A DNA stretch of 64,000 nucleotides from Erinaceus europaeus. Lineage: Eukaryota > Chordata > Mammalia > Eulipotyphla > Erinaceidae. Shown in pieces: positions 55,439-64,000 of the stretch; positions within the stretch are counted from its first letter, which is position 1, and each line of letters begins with the position of its first letter. The stretch spans positions 2,238,158 to 2,302,157 of the forward strand of contig NC_080165.1 of assembly GCF_950295315.1 (NCBI RefSeq), in the 5' to 3' direction. The notes beneath the pieces are model-generated. The model was not told the origin of the DNA. It searched no databases and saw only the letters and a list, made by a program, of their open reading frames with translations. A program made the position numbers and the translations under genes.

Positions 55439-55705
55439 AGTCGGGCAGTAGCGCAGCAGGTTAAGCGCACGTGGCACAAAGTGCAAGGACTGGCGTGAGG
55501 ATCCCTATTCAAGCCCCAGCTTCCCACCTGCAGGGGAGTTGCCTCACAGGTGGTGAAGCAGGTTTGCAGGTGTCTATCTTTCTCTCCCCCTCTCTGTCTT
55601 CCCCTCCTGTCTTCATTTCTCTGTCCTACCCAACAATGATGACATCAATAACAACAACAATAAAAACATCAAGGGCAACGAAAAGGAAATAAATATTTAA
55701 AAAAA
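55439..55705 (+). mobile_element. Hedgehog-type SINE, plus strand
   Basis: 'agtcgggcagtagcgcagca' head, 'ttcaagccccagcttcccac' region, body, 'caataacaacaacaataa' linker and A-rich tail. Best-preserved copy of this type with 56285. Confidence 0.88.
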
Positions 55706-55759
55706 GAAAATAGAAGTAGAGGGCATAAATTATGGTGAGGGCTTGTATGATACAGCAAA

Positions 55760-56228
55760 TCCTAAGGATGGAGTTTCCAAAGTTAACCCAATTGACAAAT
55801 AATTTTTATAGCAATAACTATTGCCTTTTTAAACCTTAAGACAGAGGAATCTTTCTCATTCTCTACAAAACCCATATTTCTCCCAGTCCCATAACCTCTG
55901 GGGTGGGGCTCACTTTCCTGAATGCTTCCCTCAAATTCACACCAACCAAATGAGTGCAGCCAGTACCACGTAGACATATTCCACTTCGGGTGTGTCCAGA
56001 GATGTCAGGCATGGAATATCAGCCCTCCAAACTCATTACTCTGGTGATGCCTTTCCCAGCTGATAGGACTCCTTAATTCTATTTCAGGATGTGCAATTAA
56101 TAACAAAGCCTCAAAACCTAGATATAGACCAGGGCCCAAGAGAGAGGCCATATGTACGTGTATGCATAAGTTAGGGAATATATATATACCTTAAAGCAAT
56201 AGCACACAGTAGTTTGCAGTGAGTCAAT
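55760..56228 (+). mobile_element. L1 3' UTR fragment, plus strand
   Basis: Matches copy A from 4560 to 5040 ('aagttaacccaatt' to 'gtttgcagtgagt') with many changes. Cut off at both ends. Confidence 0.8.
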
Positions 56229-56284
56229 AAATGCAGCAAGCAGTTAGAAAGACCTAAAAAAGACACCATGAAGTTTCTCATGAA

Positions 56285-56580
56285 GGAGTCGGGCTGCAGT
56301 GCAGCGGGTTAAGTATACGTGGCGCAAAATGCAAGGACCAGCATAAGGATCCTGGTTTGAGTCCCCCCCCGCCCCCACCTGCAGGGGAGTAGCTTTAAGG
56401 AGGTGAAGCAGGTCTGCAGGTGTCTATCTTTCTCTCCCCCTCTCTGTCTTCCCCTCCTCTCTCTATTTCTCTCTGTCCTATCCAACAATAACCATGACAT
56501 AAACAACAACAACAATAATAACTACAGCAACAATTAAATCATCAAGGGCAACAAAAAGGAAATAAATAAATATTTAAAAT
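56285..56580 (+). mobile_element. Hedgehog-type SINE, plus strand
   Basis: 'ggagtcgggctgcagtgcag' head, body with C-run at 56366, 'aacaacaacaacaataata' linker and (AAAT) tail. Possible target duplication ttctcatgaa / ttctaatgaa around 56276 and 56583. Confidence 0.88.
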
Positions 56581-56711
56581 TTTTCTAATGAAATAGTTTC
56601 TACTTAGACCTAGTTACCCTCCTCACCTATTATACTTCCCTTACTCACTTCAAAGCTAACCTTATCAAAGTAAGGGCTACAAAAGCTAAATAAGGGCAAG
56701 AGAGGGGCATA

Positions 56712-56930
56712 CTTATTTTTAGTTTTCTTTTACATTTTTACTGAATAGAGACAGCCAGAAATTGACAAGGGAGGGGGAGATAGAGAGGGATAAAAACAGA
56801 GAGACACCTGCAGCAATGCTTCACCACTTGTGAAGCTTCCCCCGCTGCAGGTGGAGACCAGGGGCTCGAACCTCGGTCCTTGTGAAATGTAACATGTGTG
56901 CTCAACCAGGTGTGACACTACCCAGCCCTG
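56712..56930 (-). mobile_element. tRNA-derived SINE, minus strand
   Basis: Reversed tail 'ttactgaatagagacagcca', body, 'ggggctcgaacctcggtcct' and head 'gggctgggtagtgtcacacc' on minus. Full length. Confidence 0.85.
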
Positions 56931-56944
56931 ACACTGGAACACTT

Positions 56945-57100
56945 TAATGATGACTCTATAGTCACAACCAGGCTACCCCAACACTGGGGCCTGAGTCAGG
57001 GAGTCCCGAGATTCCCACACAGACATGATGAGCCTAGACCTCTAACATCCATCTCACCACTACCACTGGGCATCTCCATCAGGAAAAACATAATGGCCCT
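56945..57100 (-). repeat. Unnamed dispersed repeat, also at 48860
   Basis: Homologous to 48860-48990 in the opposite orientation. It ends exactly where the solo LTR starts. Confidence 0.45.
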
Positions 57101-57103
57101 GTC

Positions 57104-57515
57104 TGTTGGTATACATGAGACCCCTTCTGTTTCATTTGGTTTAAATCCCCCCTGATTAACACTATTCTATTTACATAACCACTTCATTCTATTTACATAA
57201 CTGCTGTTAACAAGTATCACCCTCCCTCCAGGGCATTGGTGGTTCAGTGATAGGATTCTCGCCTGCTCCACCCCCTCCTTGTCACACTCTGATTTTCACC
57301 AGTCACTTTTCTCTCCACCCTCTCTATGTCACATCCTGTTTCCACCCTACTTGGCAAGTATATATAAAGACAGCATTGTGAGTTTTAGGGTACCTTGAGT
57401 TTAGCTTAACTCGGTTTAGATTGTGCTGCATCCTGCATGAATAAAGAGATACTGCCTACAGCTCAACCATGAGTCCCTGGTCGTCTGTCTCCCATCAGTG
57501 AAGCTCAGCCCGACA
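57104..57515 (+). repeat. Solo LTR sharing U3 with the 7.7-kb ERV
   Basis: TGTTGGTATA to CCCGACA, 412 bp. Bases 57225-57357, including the tRNA-Gly-like segment (57233-57265), are nearly identical to the U3 of the 7.7-kb ERV; the start and the R-U5 region (AATAAA at 57440) are different. TATA at 57359. Flanking 6-mers cctgtc and cctata match at 4 of 6 positions. Confidence 0.8.
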
Positions 57516-57669
57516 CCTATAGACCCCTATAGGTCCTTGCCCTCAATATAGATCAACAAGGGTGGAGACTGTTCCATTCTCCGAAGGGAGTTAGACAACA
57601 TCCTCTACTTACCATCTGAGGAAGATGGGTCCTGAAATTAGTGCAGCCTGGAATGAATGTTTCGAGCCT

Positions 57670-57830
57670 TTTTTTTTTTTTTTTTCCAGAGCACTGCTCA
57701 GCTCTGGCTGATGATAGTTCAGGGTGTGGGGTGAGGTTCATGATTGACCTTGGGATTTTGCAGCCTCAGGCATGAGAGTCATTTTGCATAACCATTATGC
57801 TATCTGTCCTCCACTCAGGACATGATTTTC
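57670..57830 (-). mobile_element. SINE, minus strand, 'agagcactgctcagctctgg' type
   Basis: T-run tail at 57669-57686, 'ccagagcactgctcagctct', 'gcctcaggcatgagagtcat' and 'gcataaccattatgctatct', the reversed head. Good copy. Confidence 0.8.
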
Positions 57831-58936
57831 TATAAAAAAAAAAAAAAGTGTCATGACTTTCCCAACAACCGACATTGACTATAGCTATTAAATGTAAATA
57901 CAACTGTCTGTGTGCATGAATATATATGCACATATACATATATATAATCACTAAGGTGAAATACACATCATTTTCTATAATTATATATATATATATATAT
58001 ATATCTTGCTCTCCATCTTACATACTGCCTAAAAAGCTTTTTGAAATGAGCAATGCAAGGACAGCTCCTGGAGATGTACATACCCTCAGTCACAGGTGAA
58101 GCCTATGCAGCAAGCACGTTCTGTATGAGGGTCACAGATCCTTCCAATACAAGCCGCGGGCTGAGAACCTCTGAGCTATGCCGTGAACACTCTGAGTATA
58201 TCCACTCTGATGTGTGGATTTGATCCTTAGATCCAGCTGAAGTGTCAGGAAGCCTCTCTAACTAGACTCAGTAGCATCATTGGGGCCTGACTTCGGGGAC
58301 ATCAGCCCCATCAGCACACAAGTCTTGCGTTGACCTCAAAGACATTTAATAAAGCCAACCATTGCTTCTAGCCCAGATACATAAATAACTTCTCACAGAA
58401 GAACAGCAGCAGAGCTACCCGCACTCCTAGAGCTGAAAAAGAATTGACTTCTTACGGAAGAACTGCAGTAAAGCTACGATCCAGATTGACTGTGGCTTCA
58501 TTCTACGTCTTAGGAACGAGTGCTCTGCAGTCCGTCTCTTCCACATAACGGTGTTGCAGACTTCCCCTTTACACCTACTTGTAATGATCTCTTTCCATTT
58601 TAGAGCATTTTATGAGAAATCACAAGAATGTGGGGAAAAATAAAAGCAGAGGAAGGAAAGAATGAAAGAAAGGGTGAAAGGATCATCTGCTCAAGTGCAC
58701 TGCTTTTTGTTTGTTTGTCAAAACTGTTTTCGATCTGATCTTCACCCAAATTATATACCAGTTATATACTAAATCATATTAAAATTATATATATATATGC
58801 ATACATATAGTATAGCAGATTACAAAGTGAGGTATTCCTATTAGTGTCGGTGTGTGAGGAAAAAGGGGGCAGGCTGGGGGAGGTGAGGGCTGGGGGAGAG
58901 AACCAAGTCTGGTTCTCTTGCTATTGAAGACCTCTG
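57831..58936. other. Mostly unique, AT tracts
   Basis: TATA dinucleotide tracts at 57930-58003 and 58783-58798. No coding or RNA motif. Confidence 0.45.
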
Positions 58937-59116
58937 GCGCCGGGTGGTGGCACACCTGCCTGAACACTCACATCACAAGGCACAAGGACCTGCTTCAGTC
59001 CCCATTTGTCACCTGCATGTGGGAAGCAGGGATGCAGGGGTCTCTTTGTTTCTTTCCCTCTCCCCTCTCAATTTCTCTCGGTCTATACCCATTAAGAAAT
59101 AAATATATATTTTAAA
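58937..59116 (+). mobile_element. tRNA-derived SINE, plus strand
   Basis: 'gccgggtggtggcacacctg' head, 'tgcttcagtccccatttgtc', body, pyrimidine part and (AAAT) tail. Confidence 0.8.
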
Positions 59117-59129
59117 AAAGATATGTAAG

Positions 59130-59265
59130 GATCCGCAAGAAGAGAGAAAACACAACCTAGACCCACACCTTCAGTCCTCATCTGCAGGGGCCAAGCCTCA
59201 CAGTGGTTAGACGGTGCTGTCCAGACCTCTCTTTCTCTACCTCTCTAGTTCTCTCTGTCTCCTTT
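59130..59265 (+). mobile_element. Partial SINE, plus strand
   Basis: 'cagtcctcatctgcaggggc' and the pyrimidine-rich body are present; the head is missing. Confidence 0.5.
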
Positions 59266-59586
59266 AGAGCGAGAGGACATGGTCACCAGGAGAGCCAGAG
59301 TCTCTGAACAGTCACCAAGTCCCAGTGATCACACTGATGGTAAAAATAAATTAATTAAAAAGCTTGATAAGGTCCTGGCCCATGATTATAGGAACCACAT
59401 ATTCCACGATGGACTCCTGGAATTTTCATGTGCTCTGTGTCTTAGTGAGCAGACTGCATGTACACAGAACCCCTGCTATATGCGACTTTTGCAGAAAGCA
59501 ATGCTTATAATCACTAATAATAGAATAGGTAACACACCTGGAACATATCATGTAATAAAACTCAGGGCTCATGAAATAAAATATGT

Positions 59587-59747
59587 GGGCCAGGTGGTCA
59601 TGTACCCAGTGAAGTGCACACATTACAGCACACAAAGACCCAGGTTCGAGCCCCCAGGCTCCCCACCTGCAGGGGGGTCTCTTCACAAACTATGAAGCTG
59701 GCCTTCCTCTCTCCCTCTCTATCTTGCCTTCTCTCCATTTCTCCTGG
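59587..59747 (+). mobile_element. tRNA-derived SINE, plus strand
   Basis: 'gggccaggtggtcatgtacc' head, 'ggttcgagcccccaggctcc' (good B box), body, pyrimidine part; tail short. Confidence 0.75.
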
Positions 59748-60109
59748 ACATCTTTGGTGATGCTTGTCGACTCTTTTTGTTGATTCTCAGTGCTGAACGC
59801 CTTTTGCTATATGTTTGGTCATGAGGCTCAATTTGGATAACTGCTTATTAATAAGATGTTCAATTATTTTAAAGCTATTACATCTATGCTTAATTTTAAC
59901 AACATTTTACAAATTTAAGATTACATTATATACTCTAAATTTATTAAATTTGTAAGGTGTGTGAACAGAATCATTTTCATAATTGAATTTTGGGATTGTT
60001 TTTTGTCAGAGTAGGAATACATTAATATAATACAATGCATGTTGATTTTTAATCTTACAATGTTTTTGACTCTCATTTTTAGTTCTAGTGTCTTTAGTGA
60101 CTTTCATAT
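59748..60109. other. Unique AT-rich sequence, no feature seen
   Basis: No recognised feature. Confidence 0.45.
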
Positions 60110-60200
60110 TTTTATTATTATTATTATTATTTACCAGAGCACTACTCAGCTCTGGCTTATGGTAGTGTGGGGGATTGAACCTGGATCTTTGGGGGGCAAA
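60110..60200 (-). mobile_element. Partial SINE, minus strand
   Basis: (TTA)n, 'ccagagcactactcagctct' and 'gggggattgaacctggatct'; the reversed head is replaced by unrelated sequence after about 60200. Confidence 0.6.
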
Positions 60201-60483
60201 GAGGTCCCTCCCAGGAGGCAGGAGAAGTACCCTCAATGGGTGGAGCATAGCCCTGGCAGTACGTGGGTGTCACATGAAGGTCATGGGTGATACCATGCTG
60301 TGGTGTCTGTCCAGCTCCCATCCTGACACTATTGCAGGATGAAAAGACTGTGCCAGCGTGGTGAGCTCCTGAGTGTTCAAGGCCCCAGGCTCATGGGGAT
60401 AGGGCGGGAGGTCAGAGGGGATTTCTTTTCACCATAAAGCAGTGCTCTCTAAGAAAAAACTATGATTCATCTAGCTAAAGTCG

Positions 60484-60488
60484 AAAAA

Positions 60489-60540
<52 letters not shown>

Positions 60541-60608
60541 GTGAAGGTGAAGGAAGGAAGGAAGGAAGGAAGGAAGGAAGGAAGGAAGGAAGGAAGGAAG
60601 GAAGGAAG
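60484..60608 (+). repeat. (GAAA)n-(GGAA)n microsatellite
   Basis: (AAAG)n at 60487-60539 and (AAGG)n at 60553-60608. The open frames across it are artefacts. Confidence 0.95.
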
Positions 60609-60716
60609 ACCTGTTCTGCTCTGGCCGATGTTGTGCTGGGGATTGACTCTGGGACATCAGAGCCTCAGATATAAATGTTTTTTGTGAACCCATGATGGTG
60701 CTGTCCCAGCCCCCTT
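60609..60716 (-). mobile_element. Partial SINE, minus strand
   Basis: 'ctgttctgctctggccgatg', 'gggattgactctgggacatc', 'gcctcagatataaatg' and 'atgatggtgctgtcccagcc'. The microsatellite on its left is its expanded tail. Confidence 0.65.
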
Positions 60717-61654
60717 TCTATTTTTCATTTCATTTTCACTTATTTATTTTTTAGATTAGCATTTGGCTGGAAATAGATCAAACAAACAAACAAAACAACT
60801 CACCTGTAGTGTTCCTGCTTTGAGTAATTTGACGGTTTCAAGTCTAGATTCTGCCACTTTGCCGGGAACTTCAGTGTTATGGTCCCTCTCCCTACCCCTG
60901 TTGCTGTCTTTCTATTTGAAAAAGGCATCTCAGAATGGCGAAGTCCCCATAGTGACACCAAATAAATAAATACATAAATATACAGACATTGAGTCAAAAA
61001 AGAAAGTTATTAATTCTGTTTTAAATTTTGGTAGAATTAATTGTGAAAAGGTCTGGGTCTGTGTTTTATATTGAAATAAATCTTTAAAATTACTAATTGC
61101 CCATGGGTTGAACAGTGCTTTTGCAAAGTACAAGCTTCTCCACTCAAGATCTGGACTAATTTGGAAATACAGTCTTTGAAAAGGTAGCTGTGATACCCTC
61201 AGACTACATTACAGTGGCCCCTAAAGACAGTGTGGCTGGGATCCCAGAAAGAGGAGGAGAGGGAGGAGGAGAGAGAAGGACACAGAGAAGAGGCCTGGTC
61301 TCTCTGCAGGCCAAGCAACACTAGTCACTGGCAACAGTCACCATGCCAAGAATGAGGCCAGGAAGCTTTCTCTCCAGAGTGTCTGCTGCTCTCAAGGACT
61401 CACGACTCTGTTATCCAGAATTGTGGGAGAGAAAAAAAAAACTTGTTTTGTTTTGCCACCCAGTTTGTGGTCATGTGCTGCCTTAGAAAACCAAATAAAA
61501 TTAAATCACATTCTTAAAAAGAATAAAGCGGCGGTCTTTGCGGGTCTTTGCCCCCCGCCCCCCATTCTAAAAGTTTGTCACACCAATCTCAACAAAAAAT
61601 TGATGGGAAAGCATGATCATTCAGGTAAATTAAACTTTATTGAAGACAAAACAT
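60717..61654. other. Unique sequence, no feature seen
   Basis: No recognised repeat or coding motif. Confidence 0.45.
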
Positions 61655-61985
61655 TTTAGGGAAAGAGAGAAAGAGAGAAGAAGGAGGAGGAGAAGGGGAA
61701 AGGGAAGGAGGAGGGAGGAGGAGGAGAAAGAGGAAGAGAGAGAGAGAGAGAGAGAGAAGAAGAATTAGAAGGAGGAGGAGGAGGAGGAGAAGGGGAAGGA
61801 GAAGGAGAAGGAGAAGGAGAAGAAAAGAAGAAGAAGAAGGAAGAGGAGGAGGAGGAGGAGAAGGGGAAGGAGAAGGAGAAGGAGAAGGAGAAGAAAAGAA
61901 GAAGAAGAAGGAAGAGGAGGAGGAGGAGGAGAAGGAGGCAAAGGAGGAGAAGGAGAAGAAGGAGAAGAAAGAGAGAAGAGAGACT
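61655..61985 (+). repeat. 330-bp purine tract with an internal 71-bp duplication
   Basis: Almost only A and G. A unit of about 71 bp (ending 'aaaagaagaagaagaagg') at about 61775-61845 is repeated at 61846-61916. The S/P/F-rich minus-strand frame is an artefact. Confidence 0.92.
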
Positions 61986-62579
61986 TACAGGATTAGAGTC
62001 AGAGCCAAAGAGAACCAAGGCCCTCAGTTGCTAGGCTGGAAACTCAAAACCCAGCCTCCACCTCCCAAGCCATACCTACAGCCCCCCCATTTTTGGGCCG
62101 TAACTTCTGTGACTACTCCCTCAGTAACTTGCTAACAGATTTTTATTTTTATTTTCTTCTATTTTTCTATGTGGTGAAAGCTCAGTCTCCATAGGTCCTG
62201 TATGTCAAAAACATATAACTTCCATCATTGATCTATTTTGTTTTTATGTTCTTTATGTTTTTTGATTTGGTTACCTTTTATTCCTGTGAGATGTGGAATA
62301 ATCCTCTATTTCCTGCCTCAATTGTGCAATCTGAATGCCATTATATTTTTTCTTAGTCTGGTGGAAAGCTGGGCAATTTGGTGGCTTTTTTTTTTCCCTG
62401 AAGTTCCAACAATCATTTTCAGTTTTATTTTTTCTTCTTTTTCTATCTATTTCATGAGTATCCACTCTCACACCAATTAATTCTTCATAAAATGAAGGAT
62501 TGATGTGTTTCCTTGTGCAGTGCCATTAAAATGGAAGGTAAGTAGTTGATTTTAACTATGCCAACACAGTACAAATAAA
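61986..62579. other. Unique AT-rich sequence, no feature seen
   Basis: No recognised feature. Confidence 0.45.
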
Positions 62580-62853
62580 TTTTCCCCCCTTTTGTTGCCC
62601 TGGTTGTTTTATCCTTGTTGTGGTTATTATTGTTGTTGTTGATGATGTTGTTGTTGTTGGATAGGACAGAGAGAAATGGAGAGAGGAGGGGAAGACAGAG
62701 GGGGAGAGAAAGATAGACACCTGCAGACCTGCTTCACTGCTTGTGAAGCGACTCCCCTGCAGGTGGGGAGCCGAGGCTCGAACTGGGATCTGTCAGCCGA
62801 TCCTTGTTCTTGTGCCATGTGGCTTAACCCGCTGTGCTACTGCCTGACCCTCA
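62580..62853 (-). mobile_element. Hedgehog-type SINE, minus strand
   Basis: Reversed linker with (GTT)n at 62628-62660, 'ggataggacagagagaaatg', body, 'ggctcgaactgggatctgtc' and head 'ggtcaggcagtagcacagcg' on minus. Full length. Confidence 0.88.
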
Positions 62854-63429
62854 GTACAAATATCTTAATGTGGCATTGTAGATGCAGATTTTTTTGTAAA
62901 CACTGTTTTAGATGTATCCCCTGAAAATTTAGTCATGCTTGACTTGAAATTTCATTTCACCCAAAATCATCTAATTATCTGTTAATGTCTTTTTGACTAA
63001 TTGTTTATTTGGAAGTGTGTTGGTGTGTTGTATTAAACGTGTACGTGTGTGTGAATTTCCCAGACTCTCATACTCTCTTTTGATCTCAGCATCATTGAGT
63101 GATATGTTCTGTATAATCTGAAAACTTAAAAAATTTGTCTGAACCTGTGAAAGGGCACATTTTATATTCGATGAAATGCTGTTGTGATCACTGCTGCATG
63201 TAAAGTTATAATGCTGTGTATTTTAGAAAGTTTGAAATATTTATCAGATCTATCTGCTCATGATAATTGTAAATACATCTCTTTAAAATTTTTCATTTTT
63301 AAATGTACATGAATTTTATTCTATTTCTATTTGATTTTCATTTCATATTTATCTTCCAATTCATATCTTCATTTGAGTGAGGACCATAATAGCTTTAAAA
63401 CTTCTATTCTTGTAATCTGTTGGAAGTAT
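62854..63429. other. Unique AT-rich sequence, no feature seen
   Basis: No recognised feature. Confidence 0.45.
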
Positions 63430-63570
63430 TATGTATGGCAGTGAGAGAGAGAGAGGGGTGACTAGAGCGTTTCTCTAGCATATGATATGCTGGGGATCAA
63501 ACTCAGAACGTCGTATTTGCAAGCATGAGGCTTTATCTGCAATGTCACCTACCAACTGAAGATTTATTTA
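63430..63570 (-). mobile_element. SINE, minus strand, diverged
   Basis: GA tract, 'gctggggatcaaactcagaa', 'gcaagcatgaggctttatct'; relates to the third SINE type at 50403. Confidence 0.6.
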
Positions 63571-63589
63571 TTTTTTAAAAATATTTATT

Positions 63590-64000
63590 CCTTTTTTTCC
63601 TTTTATTTAAGAAAGGATTAAGTAACAAAACCATAGGGTAGGAGGGGTACAACTCCATACAATTCCCACCACCCAATCTCCATATCCCACCCCCTCCCCT
63701 GATGGCTTTCCCATTCTCTATCCCTCTGGGAGCATGGACCCAGGGTCATTGTGGGTTGCAGAAGGTGGAAGGTCTGGCTTCTGTAATTGCTTCCCCGCTG
63801 AACATGGGTGTTGACTGGTAGGTCCATACTCCCAGTCTGCCTCTCTCTTTCTCTAGTAAGGTGTGTCACTGGGGAAGCTGAGCTCCAGGACACATTGGTG
63901 GGTTCTTCAATCCAGGGAAGCCTGGCCAGCATCCTGATGACATCTGGAACCTGGTGACTGAAAAGAGAGTTAACATATGAAGCCAAACAAATTGTTGAGC
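63590..64000 (-). mobile_element. L1 3' end, minus strand, running off the window
   Basis: T-rich left edge, 'gtacaactccatacaattcc', 'gggagcatggacccagggtc', and on to the 'tgaagccaaacaaattgttg' region equal to 5095-5490 of copy A reversed. One of the least diverged copies. Confidence 0.88.

Noticed and set aside
61656..62018. 120-codon S/P/F-rich minus-strand frame
   Set aside because: Reverse of a pure purine tract.

Overview
This is a window of mammalian nuclear DNA made almost entirely of retroelements. I recognise no host gene exon, no functional tRNA or rRNA gene and no CpG island. The most likely source is a hedgehog (Erinaceidae, Eulipotyphla). Three things support that: abundant tRNA-derived SINEs of the hedgehog type (head resembling 'gtcgggcagtagcgcag', then a pyrimidine-rich body), an active-looking L1 family with a long distinctive 3' UTR, and two pieces of a Vingi-type non-LTR element, a clade reported from hedgehogs. 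The species call is inference from repeats recognised by eye.

Layout. 1-5495: a plus-strand L1 running in from the left. 5.5-8.5 kb: unique sequence and SINEs. 8612-15898: a second full-length-type L1 with perfect 13-bp target duplications, a large internal deletion, and a nested 2.26-kb retrovirus-like element (11198-13459) with 6-bp target duplications. 16.4-17.25 kb: a TG-rich minisatellite holding a short Vingi-tailed element. 19.29-21.13 kb: a minus-strand L1 with an inverted 5' end. 21.1-24.9 kb: mostly unique. 24.9-30.65 kb: decayed plus-strand L1 sequence with a SINE piece and a solo LTR inside. 32.8-33.9 kb: SINEs and a minus-strand L1 fragment. 34.2-45.36 kb: another old L1, interrupted by a SINE and then by a 7.7-kb endogenous retrovirus (36189-43903). 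45.4-64 kb: Vingi C-terminal coding remnant, L1 3' ends, SINEs, a second type of solo LTR (57104-57515), microsatellites and unique stretches.

The 7.7-kb provirus is the best-preserved coding unit: LTR, tRNA-Lys3-type primer site, gag, pro, pol, a 1.9-kb non-coding stretch with no env, polypurine tract, LTR. It is betaretrovirus-like (class II, reminiscent of intracisternal A particles): 6-bp target duplication, gag-pro -1 frameshift signal (TTTAAAC plus a predicted pseudoknot), Gag beginning with a membrane segment rather than a myristoylated matrix. Its LTRs differ at 7 of 449 positions, so it is young, but gag and pol carry several stops and frameshifts and the RT active site reads YMDV. 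The smaller element at 11198-13459 shares its 3' non-coding region but has lost pro and pol and carries about 360 bp of unrelated GC-rich sequence after the start of gag.

The most unusual signals are a 33-nt copy of the 5' half of tRNA-Gly embedded in the U3 of three LTRs, the gag-pro frameshift pseudoknot, the unidentified insert in the small ERV, and the long/short Vingi pair. No promoter, terminator or regulatory claim is made beyond LTR, L1 5' UTR and frameshift features.
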